38,795 nt of DNA from assembly GCA_017962825.1 (NCBI GenBank), contig JAGCUO010000044.1, forward strand, positions 1 through 38,795, read 5' to 3'. The position numbers and the translations under genes were made by a program. Positions 15,335-23,225 of the stretch are shown piece after piece (position 1 is the first letter of the stretch; the number at the start of each line of letters is the position of its first letter). Below the pieces are notes generated by a model. That model saw only the letters and a program-made list of their open reading frames with translations. It had not been told where the DNA came from and searched no databases. The stretch comes from Lachnospiraceae bacterium (lineage in GTDB: Bacteria; Bacillota; Clostridia; Lachnospirales; Lachnospiraceae).

Positions 15335-15337
15335 TTG

Positions 15338-15365
15338 TTGAATTGAAAAAATGATTTGGTAAAAT
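15338..15365 (+). promoter_or_regulatory. Promoter giving leaderless dltB mRNA
   Basis: TTGAAT (15338-15343), a 16-nt spacer and TAAAAT (15360-15365), with TG one base before it (TGGTAAAAT), form a good extended -10 promoter. Exactly 7 nt separate the -10 box from the ATG at 15373, and no ribosome site is possible in that space. Confidence 0.55.
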
Positions 15366-15372
15366 AGAGTTC

Positions 15373-16899
15373 ATGGTGATCACGTCAGTAAAATTTCTCA
15401 TATTCACGGCGGTTTTGCTGCTCGTTTATTGGAACCTCCCTCAGAAATTTCAGTGGATGCTTCTCCTTGCAGGAAGCCTTGCTTTCTTTTTTATCAATTC
15501 GAGACCTTATACGTTCATATATATGATCCTTGCGGTCCTGCTTGTTTACGCGGCTGCTTTGGTCTTCGAGAAGAATCCGGATAACAAACGCCTTAAAAAG
15601 TGCGTCTTTTTGACGGCGCTTCTCACAAATGTTTTCTTCCTGATAGTTCTTAAATATCTCAATCTGGGAATTCATACATACAATACCTTCAGCACGCTTT
15701 TCGGACGCGGCGGGATTTTTCCCGATATTCATATAGCGGCTCCTCTGGCTATCAGTTTCTACACTATGAGCCTGCTTTCGTATCTGATCGACTGTTATCA
15801 GGGATATAAAGAGGTTGAGCACAATCCTCTAAAACTCCTTCTTTTTACCTGCTATTTCCCTCTTATGGTATCTGGCCCTATGAGTAGACACAGGGATCTG
15901 GGTAAAAAGCTGTTTGAAGAGCATCGTTTTGATTATGACAGGGTGACCGCAGGACTTCGAAGGGCCGGCTGGGGATTTGCCAAAAAACTGGTTGTTGCGG
16001 ACAGGATGTCGTATCCGGTGGACAGCATGTTTGCCAATCCGGATATCTTCACCGGAATCTGGGTGCTTCTTATGCCCATGATCTACTCGGTTCAGCTTTA
16101 TTTCGATTTTTCGGGATGCATGGATATCGTTCTTGGAATATCGGAGTGTTTCGGTATCACTCTTACCGAGAATTTCAAGGCACCGTTTTTCTCCAGGACT
16201 CTGCAGGAGTTTTGGCAAAGATGGCACATCACGTTGGGTGCGTGGCTCAACGATTATATTCTGTACCCTCTCCTTAAGACCGCTCCTTTTAAGAAGCTGA
16301 AGGAATCCTGTAAGAAAAAGTTCGGTAAGGACGGAGCAAGGATCTCCACATTTCCCGCATTGTTTATTCTTTGGAGTGTCATGGGTCTGTGGCACGGAGA
16401 TTCCTGGAAGTATATTCTGGGCGAGGGATGGTGGTATTGGCTGGTCATAGTCATCGGACAGGCATTTGCCGGAACATTCAAAAAGCAGAAAGCAGCACTT
16501 CATATCAAAGATGAAAATCCGGTATGGATCTGTTTCCAGACTGTAAGAACTTATATATTCTTCAGTATAGGTATGCTGTTTTTCAGGGCTGCGGATTATC
16601 CTCAGGGATTGAAGATCCTGTCAAATATCGTAAAGCTTGGAAATCCCATCGAACCCGCAAAGAGACTTAAGGATCTTGCGTGGAACAATTTTGGCGGAGT
16701 TCCGGTTTTGATAGTGGTTGCCGCAATAATTCTGATACAGCTCTTTTTGGACAGAAGGCTTATCCTTAAGAAGAGTAATGCGGAACTTATCAAGAGCCGA
16801 CCTCTTATTGTAAGATGGGTTTTGTATTTCCTTTTGGTGTACGTGATAATCCGATTCGGTGCATTCGGAGTATCTTCATTTATCTATTTCGGTTTTTAA
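15373..16899 (+). CDS. dltB: MBOAT-family acyltransferase, DltB-like
   Basis: This 508-residue polytopic protein belongs to the MBOAT family. DltB passes D-alanine from the carrier protein through the membrane for transfer to teichoic acid. The two family histidines are present: His285 in WQRWHITLGAW and the catalytic His341 in MGLWHGDSWKYI. About 11-12 hydrophobic segments are visible, and YFPLMVSGPMSR (161-172) is typical. It is longer than usual DltB proteins (about 400 residues) and close in size to AlgI-type O-acetyltransferases, so the substrate may differ. The neighbouring DltA-like ligase and carrier protein favour a Dlt-type role. The ATG seems to be the first base of the transcript. 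The next gene begins 8 nt after the stop. Confidence 0.85.
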   Translation: MVITSVKFLIFTAVLLLVYWNLPQKFQWMLLLAGSLAFFFINSRPYTFIYMILAVLLVYAAALVFEKNPDNKRLKKCVFLTALLTNVFFLIVLKYLNLGIHTYNTFSTLFGRGGIFPDIHIAAPLAISFYTMSLLSYLIDCYQGYKEVEHNPLKLLLFTCYFPLMVSGPMSRHRDLGKKLFEEHRFDYDRVTAGLRRAGWGFAKKLVVADRMSYPVDSMFANPDIFTGIWVLLMPMIYSVQLYFDFSGCMDIVLGISECFGITLTENFKAPFFSRTLQEFWQRWHITLGAWLNDYILYPLLKTAPFKKLKESCKKKFGKDGARISTFPALFILWSVMGLWHGDSWKYILGEGWWYWLVIVIGQAFAGTFKKQKAALHIKDENPVWICFQTVRTYIFFSIGMLFFRAADYPQGLKILSNIVKLGNPIEPAKRLKDLAWNNFGGVPVLIVVAAIILIQLFLDRRLILKKSNAELIKSRPLIVRWVLYFLLVYVIIRFGAFGVSSFIYFGF

Positions 16900-16907
16900 C
16901 GGGTGAC

Positions 16908-17990
16908 ATGAAAAAGTTTCTGGTAAAATGCGGTCTTCTTACTTTATTTGTGTATGGGATCGTAGTGGGAACAAATTTAATAGCGGATCCTGCCAATATA
17001 GGCGGCGACGGTATGGTCATGGAAATGGCTGACAGGCTTCTTGACGGAGAGATCGTCGTAAGCCCCGGGGATTACAACGAAGGCCTTTTACAGAAGACCA
17101 TATTGGAAGCGAAATCTCCGGAGACCGTGATAATCGGGTCCAGTTCGGTTCTGTATATTCCTTGGGAATATGAAGATTATCAGGTTATAGGTCTTTCGGG
17201 AGCGTATCTGTGGGATGATCTTGCCGCGGTGGGACTTCTTGAAGCGGAAGGGGATCTCCCCGAACGTATCGTGATATGCATAGATCCGTGGATTCTCAGA
17301 AAGGATCAGGGTGTGGGGCATCACGACAGCATCGCCGGGTACGGAAGATTCGAAGCACTGATGATATCCGGTTCATCCCGTGAAGAAGCTCTTCCTGTTT
17401 TGGAAGAATCCGGAAAAGATGATTCCTGGAAAGAGTTTTTATCTTTCTCGTATTTCCAGTCATCCGTGGAATACATTCACAAGTGGGGATTCAGATATTG
17501 TCTTACCCCTTCCCCTGAACTTGTAAGAAGTGTGAGCGCAGAGGAAGCGCTTGGTCTTCCCTGTATCTTACCTTCGGGCGGACATACAGGTCTTACCAAG
17601 GATTCTCAGGGCAAGATCGACGGAGACGCGAACTGGCTGATAGAAAGCGGACATCTTGATGCTTTGGGTGAGGAGTTCTCTGAACTTTCTCCGGAAAACT
17701 GTGAGCTTCTGGAGGGACTGATAAGGCATCTTACCGAGGAAGGCGTTGAAGTAGAAGTTTATCTTCCCGCCATCTATCCCGCAATATATGAATTTATAGA
17801 CGGATCGGAGCTTTTTACGGGAGTGGAGGCTTCGGAAGCCTGGATCAGGGAAACATGTAAGAAATATTTCGCAGATGTACACGGAACCTATGATCCTTCC
17901 CTTTCGGGAGTAGGCCGTGAAGATTATTCCGACTGGCTTCATATCGATCCCGAAAAAGGATTACAGGAATATAATTTTATCTTGGAGTAA
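16908..17990 (+). CDS. Divergent DltD-like SGNH protein
   Basis: This 360-residue protein has one N-terminal membrane helix (about 5-25) and an outer domain with SGNH-hydrolase features: GSSSV at residues 77-81, where Ser79 would be the nucleophile, and DWLHID at 342-347, giving the Asp/His pair (Asp342, His345). Position between dltB and dltA fits DltD, which completes D-alanyl transfer outside the membrane. However, it is shorter than usual DltD (about 400-420 residues) and I see little other similarity, so it could equally be an AlgX/AlgJ-like partner of the MBOAT protein. The ATG at 16908 was chosen since it gives a normal membrane anchor (MKKFLVKCGLLTLFVYG) and follows GGGTGA; longer in-frame starts lie inside dltB. 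Confidence 0.72.
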   Translation: MKKFLVKCGLLTLFVYGIVVGTNLIADPANIGGDGMVMEMADRLLDGEIVVSPGDYNEGLLQKTILEAKSPETVIIGSSSVLYIPWEYEDYQVIGLSGAYLWDDLAAVGLLEAEGDLPERIVICIDPWILRKDQGVGHHDSIAGYGRFEALMISGSSREEALPVLEESGKDDSWKEFLSFSYFQSSVEYIHKWGFRYCLTPSPELVRSVSAEEALGLPCILPSGGHTGLTKDSQGKIDGDANWLIESGHLDALGEEFSELSPENCELLEGLIRHLTEEGVEVEVYLPAIYPAIYEFIDGSELFTGVEASEAWIRETCKKYFADVHGTYDPSLSGVGREDYSDWLHIDPEKGLQEYNFILE

Positions 17991-17994
17991 GTTT

Positions 17995-19518
17995 ATGACA
18001 GATTTTCTGGAGAAAATAAAACAGCATGCCACTATGCAGCCCGATGCGGTTTTCTATGAAGTTTTCTATGGGGAGGGCGAGAGCGTTTCGCTGACCTGGG
18101 GAGAGCTGTGGAGAGGGGCAGTAAGGCTTGCATCCTGGATGGATGAAAATCTCAAGACAAAGACCCCGGTTGTCATCTACGGACATAAGGACCCGATCAT
18201 GATCGTAAGCTTTATCGGTTCTCTTTTGTCGGGAAGGGGATACTGCCCTGTGGATATCTCGGTTCCGGATGACAGGGTCAAGGGGATAATCGCCAATCTT
18301 TCACCGGAACTGATCGTGTGTGCCGGTGAGGAATACGAATCGGAAAAGAGCTTATCATATAAAAAGCTTATTGAGATAACCGCAGGCGGAAAAGAAAACA
18401 TTTCGGAAGACAAGAGTATTTCCGGAAACGATGTATGCTACATCATCTATACTTCTGGAAGTACCGGAACTCCCAAAGGGGTGCAGATAACAGGGGACTG
18501 CCTTGATAATTTCATTCATTGGGGAATGACCCTCGGAAGCGGAATCGGTGAAGAAGAAAGACCAGTGTTTTTGAACCAGGCTCCCTTTTCTTTTGACCTG
18601 TCCGTTATGGATCTGTACCTTTCTTTGTACAGCGGAGGAAAGCTCCATGTTCTGCCCAAGAAGGTTCAGGGCGATATGAAGAACCTTATGGAATCTCTTA
18701 AAGTCAGCGGGGCGAATATATGGGTATCCACTCCTTCTTTTGCCGAGGTTTGTCTGTCGGACGAGAGCTTCGGCCGAAGCCTTCTTCCCGAGATGAAGAG
18801 ATTCTTGTTCTGCGGGGAGACGCTTCCCGTAAGCGTTGTAAGAAAACTACATGAAAGGTTTCCCGGATCCGAGGTTGTCAATACATACGGTCCCACGGAA
18901 TCCACCGTTGCCGTAACCGATATTCTCTGTACTCCCGAAGTATGCGATACATACGATCCGCTTCCTGTGGGAAGTATCAAGCCCGGAAGCAGGCTTTTGA
19001 TCCGTGGTGAGCAGGGACAGAGTCTGCCTGAGGGAGAAAGCGGAGAGATCGTGATCTTGGGGGATTCGGTAAGTATCGGCTACAGAAATCTTCCCGAACA
19101 GACCGCCAAAGCATTTTTTGAAGAGGACGGTATCAGGGGATACAGGACCGGTGATAAGGGATATCTGAAAGACGGACAGCTTTTCTATCAGGGTAGAATA
19201 GACCTTCAGATAAAACTTCACGGATACCGCATTGAACTGGAGGACGTGGAAAATAACCTGATGAAACTTAATGGTGTGGAAAGAGCTGCTGTCATCCCAA
19301 TCGAAAAAGAGGGAAAAATAGTCAGCCTTACCGCATTTATCATTCCCGAGGAAATGCCCGAGAGCAGTTTTAAAGCGGGACAGGCACTCAGAGCAGAGGC
19401 AAGGTCATTCCTTCCCGAATATATGATTCCCAAGAAGTTTGTTTTCCTCGAAGAGCTTCCCATGACAAATAACGGAAAAGCAGATCGCAGAGCACTTCTT
19501 GCATCTCTGAAAAAATAG
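17995..19518 (+). CDS. dltA: D-alanine--carrier protein ligase DltA
   Basis: This 507-residue adenylating enzyme activates D-alanine with ATP and loads it on the carrier protein DltC. All main motifs are present: the phosphate loop YTSGSTGTPKG (152-162), NTYGPTES (296-303), YRTGDKGY (383-390), QGRIDLQIKLHGYRIE (399-414) and the C-terminal catalytic Lys in NNGKADRR (492-499, Lys495). FLFCGETLP (270-278) carries Cys273, at the position of the cysteine linked to D-Ala selection in known DltA proteins. Length is normal. I chose ATG 17995, after GGAG with 8 nt spacing, instead of longer starts inside the upstream gene. It is followed by dltC after 41 nt. Confidence 0.93.
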   Translation: MTDFLEKIKQHATMQPDAVFYEVFYGEGESVSLTWGELWRGAVRLASWMDENLKTKTPVVIYGHKDPIMIVSFIGSLLSGRGYCPVDISVPDDRVKGIIANLSPELIVCAGEEYESEKSLSYKKLIEITAGGKENISEDKSISGNDVCYIIYTSGSTGTPKGVQITGDCLDNFIHWGMTLGSGIGEEERPVFLNQAPFSFDLSVMDLYLSLYSGGKLHVLPKKVQGDMKNLMESLKVSGANIWVSTPSFAEVCLSDESFGRSLLPEMKRFLFCGETLPVSVVRKLHERFPGSEVVNTYGPTESTVAVTDILCTPEVCDTYDPLPVGSIKPGSRLLIRGEQGQSLPEGESGEIVILGDSVSIGYRNLPEQTAKAFFEEDGIRGYRTGDKGYLKDGQLFYQGRIDLQIKLHGYRIELEDVENNLMKLNGVERAAVIPIEKEGKIVSLTAFIIPEEMPESSFKAGQALRAEARSFLPEYMIPKKFVFLEELPMTNNGKADRRALLASLKK

Positions 19519-19559
19519 TCGGATAATGTCTGTGATATCAAAACAGTCGGAGGTCATTT

Positions 19560-19790
19560 ATGAAAGAAGATATACTTGAGATCCTTGCCGAGCTTTGCGA
19601 GGATGAAGTTGTTAAAGAGGAAGAGGATGTGGATCTGTTCGAGTCGGGACTTCTTGATTCACTTGCATATCTGGAGCTTCTCATGGAGATAGAGAACAAA
19701 CTCGGCATAACCATTTCTCCTTCGGAAGTATCTAAGGAAGATATCAATACTCCCGCAAAATTCGTTGAATTTGTAATGAACAAGGCCTGA
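19560..19790 (+). CDS. dltC: D-alanyl carrier protein DltC
   Basis: This 76-residue acyl-carrier-type protein carries D-alanine on a phosphopantetheine arm. The attachment site is Ser34 in SGLLDSLAYLELL. The predicted four-helix fold, high acidity (many Glu/Asp in the first 30 residues) and length agree with DltC. The ATG follows TCGGAGG with about 7 nt spacing. It is the last gene of the dlt-like operon and is followed by a clear terminator. Its presence right after a DltA-like ligase with the D-Ala-type cysteine supports true D-alanine activation. Confidence 0.92.
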   Translation: MKEDILEILAELCEDEVVKEEEDVDLFESGLLDSLAYLELLMEIENKLGITISPSEVSKEDINTPAKFVEFVMNKA

Positions 19791-19805
19791 ATGATTCGTA
19801 ACTTG

Positions 19806-19835
19806 TTGACACGGCCATGACGGCCGTGTTATTTT
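19806..19835 (+). promoter_or_regulatory. Possible promoter of GntR-ABC unit
   Basis: TTGACA (19806-19811), an 18-nt spacer and TATTTT (19830-19835) could direct transcription from about 19842. It shares bases with the dlt terminator, so the two functions would compete. The -10 is weak. Confidence 0.35.
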
Positions 19836-19836
19836 A
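19809..19836 (+). terminator. Rho-independent terminator of dlt operon
   Basis: ACACGGCC (19809-19816) pairs with GGCCGTGT (19822-19829) over a 5-nt loop and is followed by TATTTTATT. It overlaps the probable promoter of the next unit. Confidence 0.85.
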
Positions 19837-19846
19837 TTGTCATGAG

Positions 19847-19867
19847 TGTATTAAATGTCTTAATACA
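19847..19867 (+). promoter_or_regulatory. Palindromic operator for the GntR regulator
   Basis: TGTATTAA (19847-19854) and TTAATACA (19860-19867) are perfect inverted arms with a 5-nt spacer, just upstream of the gntR-like gene and right after its probable promoter. GntR-family dimers bind such GT...AC palindromes, so this is a likely autoregulation site. Confidence 0.55.
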
Positions 19868-19886
19868 GTTACGGATCGGAGGAGAT

Positions 19887-20252
19887 ATGATCGTACTTGA
19901 TTACAGGGATAAACGTCCGCTGAATGAACAGGTTGCGGAAAAAATAATGAATCTGATCGCACAGGGAGGTTTAAGTCCCGGAGAGAAGCTTCCAAGCGTC
20001 AGAAACCTTGCGGTAGACCTCTCCGTTAATCCCAATACCGTTCAAAGAGCCTATTCTGCTCTTGAGGAGAAGGGTTATATAACCACGGTGACCGGAAGAG
20101 GCAATTATGTGAGTGAAGAGAGAAACTGGAAAGAGGGGCTCAAATCGGAAATGCTCACTGAGGTCAGGGCGGTTATCGGAAAAGCGAAATCTGCAGGGAT
20201 AAAGCTTGATGAGGCGCTAACCTGCGTCAGGGAAGTATTCGAGAGGGACTGA
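19887..20252 (+). CDS. GntR-family regulator, YtrA type
   Basis: This 121-residue regulator has only the GntR winged helix (about 10-77) and a short C-terminal helical tail, as in the YtrA subfamily. Key sequence: LSPGEKLPSVRNLAVDLSV (29-47) followed by NPNTVQRAYSALEEKGYI (48-65) and the wing TVTGRGNYV. YtrA-type proteins generally repress their own ABC-transporter operon and react to envelope-active compounds. I chose ATG 19887, preceded by GGAGGAG; an earlier in-frame ATG at 19842 lies upstream of the palindromic operator and lacks a ribosome site. The ATPase gene begins 2 nt after the stop, so the genes form one operon. Confidence 0.9.
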   Translation: MIVLDYRDKRPLNEQVAEKIMNLIAQGGLSPGEKLPSVRNLAVDLSVNPNTVQRAYSALEEKGYITTVTGRGNYVSEERNWKEGLKSEMLTEVRAVIGKAKSAGIKLDEALTCVREVFERD

Positions 20253-20254
20253 AA

Positions 20255-21160
20255 ATGATCGAAATAAAAGGAATAAGCAAAAAATATGACGATATAGAAG
20301 CTCTTTCCAATGTTTCATTCGACATGCCCGAGGGTCAGGTATTCGGACTTGTCGGAACAAACGGAGCGGGTAAGAGTACATTGCTCAGATGTATATGCGG
20401 TGTTTGTAAGCCTGATGAGGGAGAGATCCTTGTGGACGGAGAACCTGTTTATGAGAATCCCATCGCCAAGTCTAAGATCTTCTTTATATCGGATGATCAG
20501 TATTATTTCCCCGGAAGCACACCGGATGAGATGATGAATTACTATGCATCCATGTATCCGGCCTCTTTCTCCAAGGAAAGATTCGGAAGGCTTATGAATG
20601 CACTGTCACTGGACAGAAAGCGCAAGATCCAGACTTATTCAAAGGGAATGAAGAAGCAGCTCTCCATACTTCTAGGAATTGCGTCCGGATGTAAATACAT
20701 ACTGTGCGATGAAACTTTTGACGGACTTGATCCGGTTGTAAGACAGGCGGTTAAGAGACTGTTTATCCATGACATGGATGAATACGGTATCACACCTGTC
20801 ATCGCATCTCATAACTTAAGAGAACTTGAGGATATCTGTGAATTCGTCGGACTTCTTCACAAGGGTGGGGTTATCCTGTCCAAGGATCTCGGTGATATGA
20901 AGCTTGAGATCTTTAAAGTTCAGGCTGTTTTCAAGGATCAGGCATCACTGGATACAGTCAGAGCCAATTGTAAAGTTATTGCCGAGGAACACAGGGGATC
21001 TCTTATCACTCTTACGATAAGGGGACTAAGGACAGAAGTTGAAACCGTGATAACATCACAGCTTCCGATATTCTACGAGGTTCTGCCTCTTACTCTTGAA
21101 GAAATCTTTATCAGTGAAACGGAGGTGCTGGGTTATGACTTCGCAGAAATCACAAAATAA
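20255..21160 (+). CDS. ABC transporter ATP-binding protein
   Basis: This 301-residue ATPase powers the permease encoded next. Walker A is GTNGAGKST (34-42), the signature is YSKGMKKQ (128-135), where the usual SGGQ is replaced as in many export-type ATPases, Walker B is KYILCDE (147-153) with catalytic Glu153, followed by DGLDPVVRQ (156-164), and the switch His186 is in ASHNLRE. A C-terminal extension of about 90 residues follows the core. The gene overlaps the permease gene by 26 nt. With a YtrA-type regulator and one large permease it resembles bacitracin/envelope-stress export systems such as Ytr and Bcr types; the substrate is unknown. Confidence 0.92.
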   Translation: MIEIKGISKKYDDIEALSNVSFDMPEGQVFGLVGTNGAGKSTLLRCICGVCKPDEGEILVDGEPVYENPIAKSKIFFISDDQYYFPGSTPDEMMNYYASMYPASFSKERFGRLMNALSLDRKRKIQTYSKGMKKQLSILLGIASGCKYILCDETFDGLDPVVRQAVKRLFIHDMDEYGITPVIASHNLRELEDICEFVGLLHKGGVILSKDLGDMKLEIFKVQAVFKDQASLDTVRANCKVIAEEHRGSLITLTIRGLRTEVETVITSQLPIFYEVLPLTLEEIFISETEVLGYDFAEITK

Positions 21161-23150
21161 AATCACTTTACTCGGTCTGATGAGAGAAGATCTAAAGCAC
21201 CGCAGATGGATGCTTGTTCTTTCCGCATTTGTTCAGCTCATTTTCGGTCCCGTTGCGACTCTTATGACTTTTATCGATCTTGAGGCTCAGTCATATTATT
21301 ACTACGGTGATGATTTCCTGCGTAATAAAGAAAGAGCCGTGCAGTATGCCGTGGAGAGAATGACCCGGTCGTACCTTCCCATTATGATGGCTTTTATTGC
21401 CGTGGTGGGAGCACTGATAGTGGGCATAGGCGGATACAGACACCTTTTTAACAGAAGAATGACCGATATGGTCAATTCTGTTCCCGTTACCAGGGGTAAG
21501 CAGTTTGACTGCATTTATTACAATAACTGGCTTATCTGGTTTGTACCTCAGCTGGTTTCAACCATCCTGACAACATTTATCATGCTTATCAGGGCTGCTT
21601 CCTACGGCTGGGCTCCTGCGATATTAAGAAGCGCATTTTTCGTTTTGATCGGCTCTGCACTTGCTTTCGCCTGCATGTTGCATCTTACGATCCTTGCGGT
21701 GGCTTTATCCGGAACCATATTCAATGCACTTTTGAATGTGGCGTTTATCGGATTTGACTGTATAGTTGCTTTCTACATTTTAAGGGGACTGTGCTCAGTC
21801 TGTTTTACCACCTATGCCGGTCTTCCGGTCTCTATACCTGATATATGCTGGTTATCCGCACCTTTATCGGGCGGGTACCTCGGTGCGATCATTTCCACCG
21901 GACTTTCGGGAAATAAATATAATGATGCGATCCAAAGCTTCGGAACGGAATCTTCTTTCTGGCTGGTGCTTATCGCAACCATAATCGTTGCCATAGTTAA
22001 TCTGATCCTTGCTTACAGTCTGTATACCAAAAGAAAGAGCGAAGAATCCGAAAACGGCGTATCCAATAAGCCGTACAGAATGTGCATCCGCTTTTTCAAT
22101 TCCGTTCTCGCAGGTTTGTTTGCGGCTATGCTGATCGAAGAAATCTTTTATATAGACGAAAAAGCATTGATAGTATGGCAGTTTATTTTTGCGGCTGTTT
22201 TCTGTGTACTTGTTTTCGGCCTTATCGATATGGTTCACACAAGATCTGCCAGAGAGTTCTTTAAAAACTGGAAGCAGATGATCGTGATTGTCGGGGTAAC
22301 CGTAGCCATATTAGTTACCTTTATATTCGATCTGACGGGATTTGATAAGCGTATCGTTTCCGAAAACAATATTGAGACCGCACTGATTGATTCATATATT
22401 TACGCAATGGGCTCGGACGGATCGGGGTATGTCAAAGATCCGGAAAACGATGGAGTCCTCTACGAAGAATATATGCTGTCCGGATATGATGAAAGAGCTT
22501 CTTACATAGAGATTCCTGCGGAAGCCGCATATGAACTGATGACAGCCGAGAGGCTTTTCTGGAGATACGGAGAGAGGTATTTATACAATCCTCTCAACGG
22601 CAGATCGGAGATCCTTCCCGATTCCGCATTGGATCATACCACTGAGTATTTCGATATTATAATCGATAAAAAATCCGGAAGCGAATTCAGGAGAAGCTAT
22701 CAGATATTTGACAGGGATGTTATGGCAGATGTTGTCTCACTTCCCGGATTTATGGAAGCTGCCTATCCCTTCAGGGCAGGAGAACTCGGGTATCCCATAA
22801 CAATCTGGATATCAAACAACGGAATGAGCCATGAGATACAAATTCCCGAAGATAAGATGCATGATCTTTTTGATGCGACTATCGAGGATTTCAGGGCTAA
22901 TTACTCCCTTGATTATCTGGAAATGAAAAACAGCGTAGAGGCTTATTGTCTGGAATGTCAGTACTATGTGAAATCTCCCCGTGCAGGAGATGACGCTTAC
23001 TGGACATACACACTGAACCTTTATGTAACCGATCTTGATGTACGTACCATCGCAGTTCTTGAGGAACTGGGGCTTCAGGATTATAAGTACGATCCTGATT
23101 CACTTAATGAATGGGATTATTATGAGTACGGATACTACGATGGTTATTGA
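21135..23150 (+). CDS. ABC permease with extracellular C-terminal domain
   Basis: This 671-residue permease has about eight to nine hydrophobic segments in residues 20-415, with a charged cytoplasmic linker near 300-320, and then a hydrophilic C-terminal domain of about 235 residues starting after the last helix (IVIVGVTVAILVTFIFDL). That tail is rich in Tyr, Asp and Glu and ends in EWDYYEYGYYDGY; its position predicts it lies outside the cell. I recall similar clostridial proteins under the name DUF6449, but could not check this. The ATG at 21135 follows GGAGG with 9 nt spacing and lies within the ATPase gene. The outer domain may recognise the transported or sensed compound, which is inference. 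Confidence 0.82.
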   Translation: MTSQKSQNKITLLGLMREDLKHRRWMLVLSAFVQLIFGPVATLMTFIDLEAQSYYYYGDDFLRNKERAVQYAVERMTRSYLPIMMAFIAVVGALIVGIGGYRHLFNRRMTDMVNSVPVTRGKQFDCIYYNNWLIWFVPQLVSTILTTFIMLIRAASYGWAPAILRSAFFVLIGSALAFACMLHLTILAVALSGTIFNALLNVAFIGFDCIVAFYILRGLCSVCFTTYAGLPVSIPDICWLSAPLSGGYLGAIISTGLSGNKYNDAIQSFGTESSFWLVLIATIIVAIVNLILAYSLYTKRKSEESENGVSNKPYRMCIRFFNSVLAGLFAAMLIEEIFYIDEKALIVWQFIFAAVFCVLVFGLIDMVHTRSAREFFKNWKQMIVIVGVTVAILVTFIFDLTGFDKRIVSENNIETALIDSYIYAMGSDGSGYVKDPENDGVLYEEYMLSGYDERASYIEIPAEAAYELMTAERLFWRYGERYLYNPLNGRSEILPDSALDHTTEYFDIIIDKKSGSEFRRSYQIFDRDVMADVVSLPGFMEAAYPFRAGELGYPITIWISNNGMSHEIQIPEDKMHDLFDATIEDFRANYSLDYLEMKNSVEAYCLECQYYVKSPRAGDDAYWTYTLNLYVTDLDVRTIAVLEELGLQDYKYDPDSLNEWDYYEYGYYDGY

Positions 23151-23161
23151 CCTTTCTGTTT

Positions 23162-23189
23162 TTGACTTTTTGTGGTGATATCTTATAAT
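23162..23189 (+). promoter_or_regulatory. Sigma-A type promoter for the DUF6056-like gene
   Basis: TTGACT (23162-23167), 16 nt, and a perfect TATAAT (23184-23189) form one of the best promoters of the window. The predicted start near 23196 leaves a leader of about 30 nt with only a weak ribosome site (GTAGG). Confidence 0.65.
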
Positions 23190-23225
23190 ATTTCTGCATA
23201 CAGATATTTGCGGAAAACGTAGGAT

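Noticed and set aside
15829-16503. 224-residue open frame on the - strand
   Set aside because: It is antisense to the dltB-like gene, gives no recognisable protein and follows the codon pattern of the opposite strand.
16815-16907. Longer N-terminus for the DltD-like protein
   Set aside because: It would lie inside dltB; ATG 16908 gives a clean membrane anchor.
21096-21134. Longer N-terminus for the ABC permease
   Set aside because: GGAGG at 21121-21125 points to ATG 21135; the added residues would be coded inside the ATPase gene.
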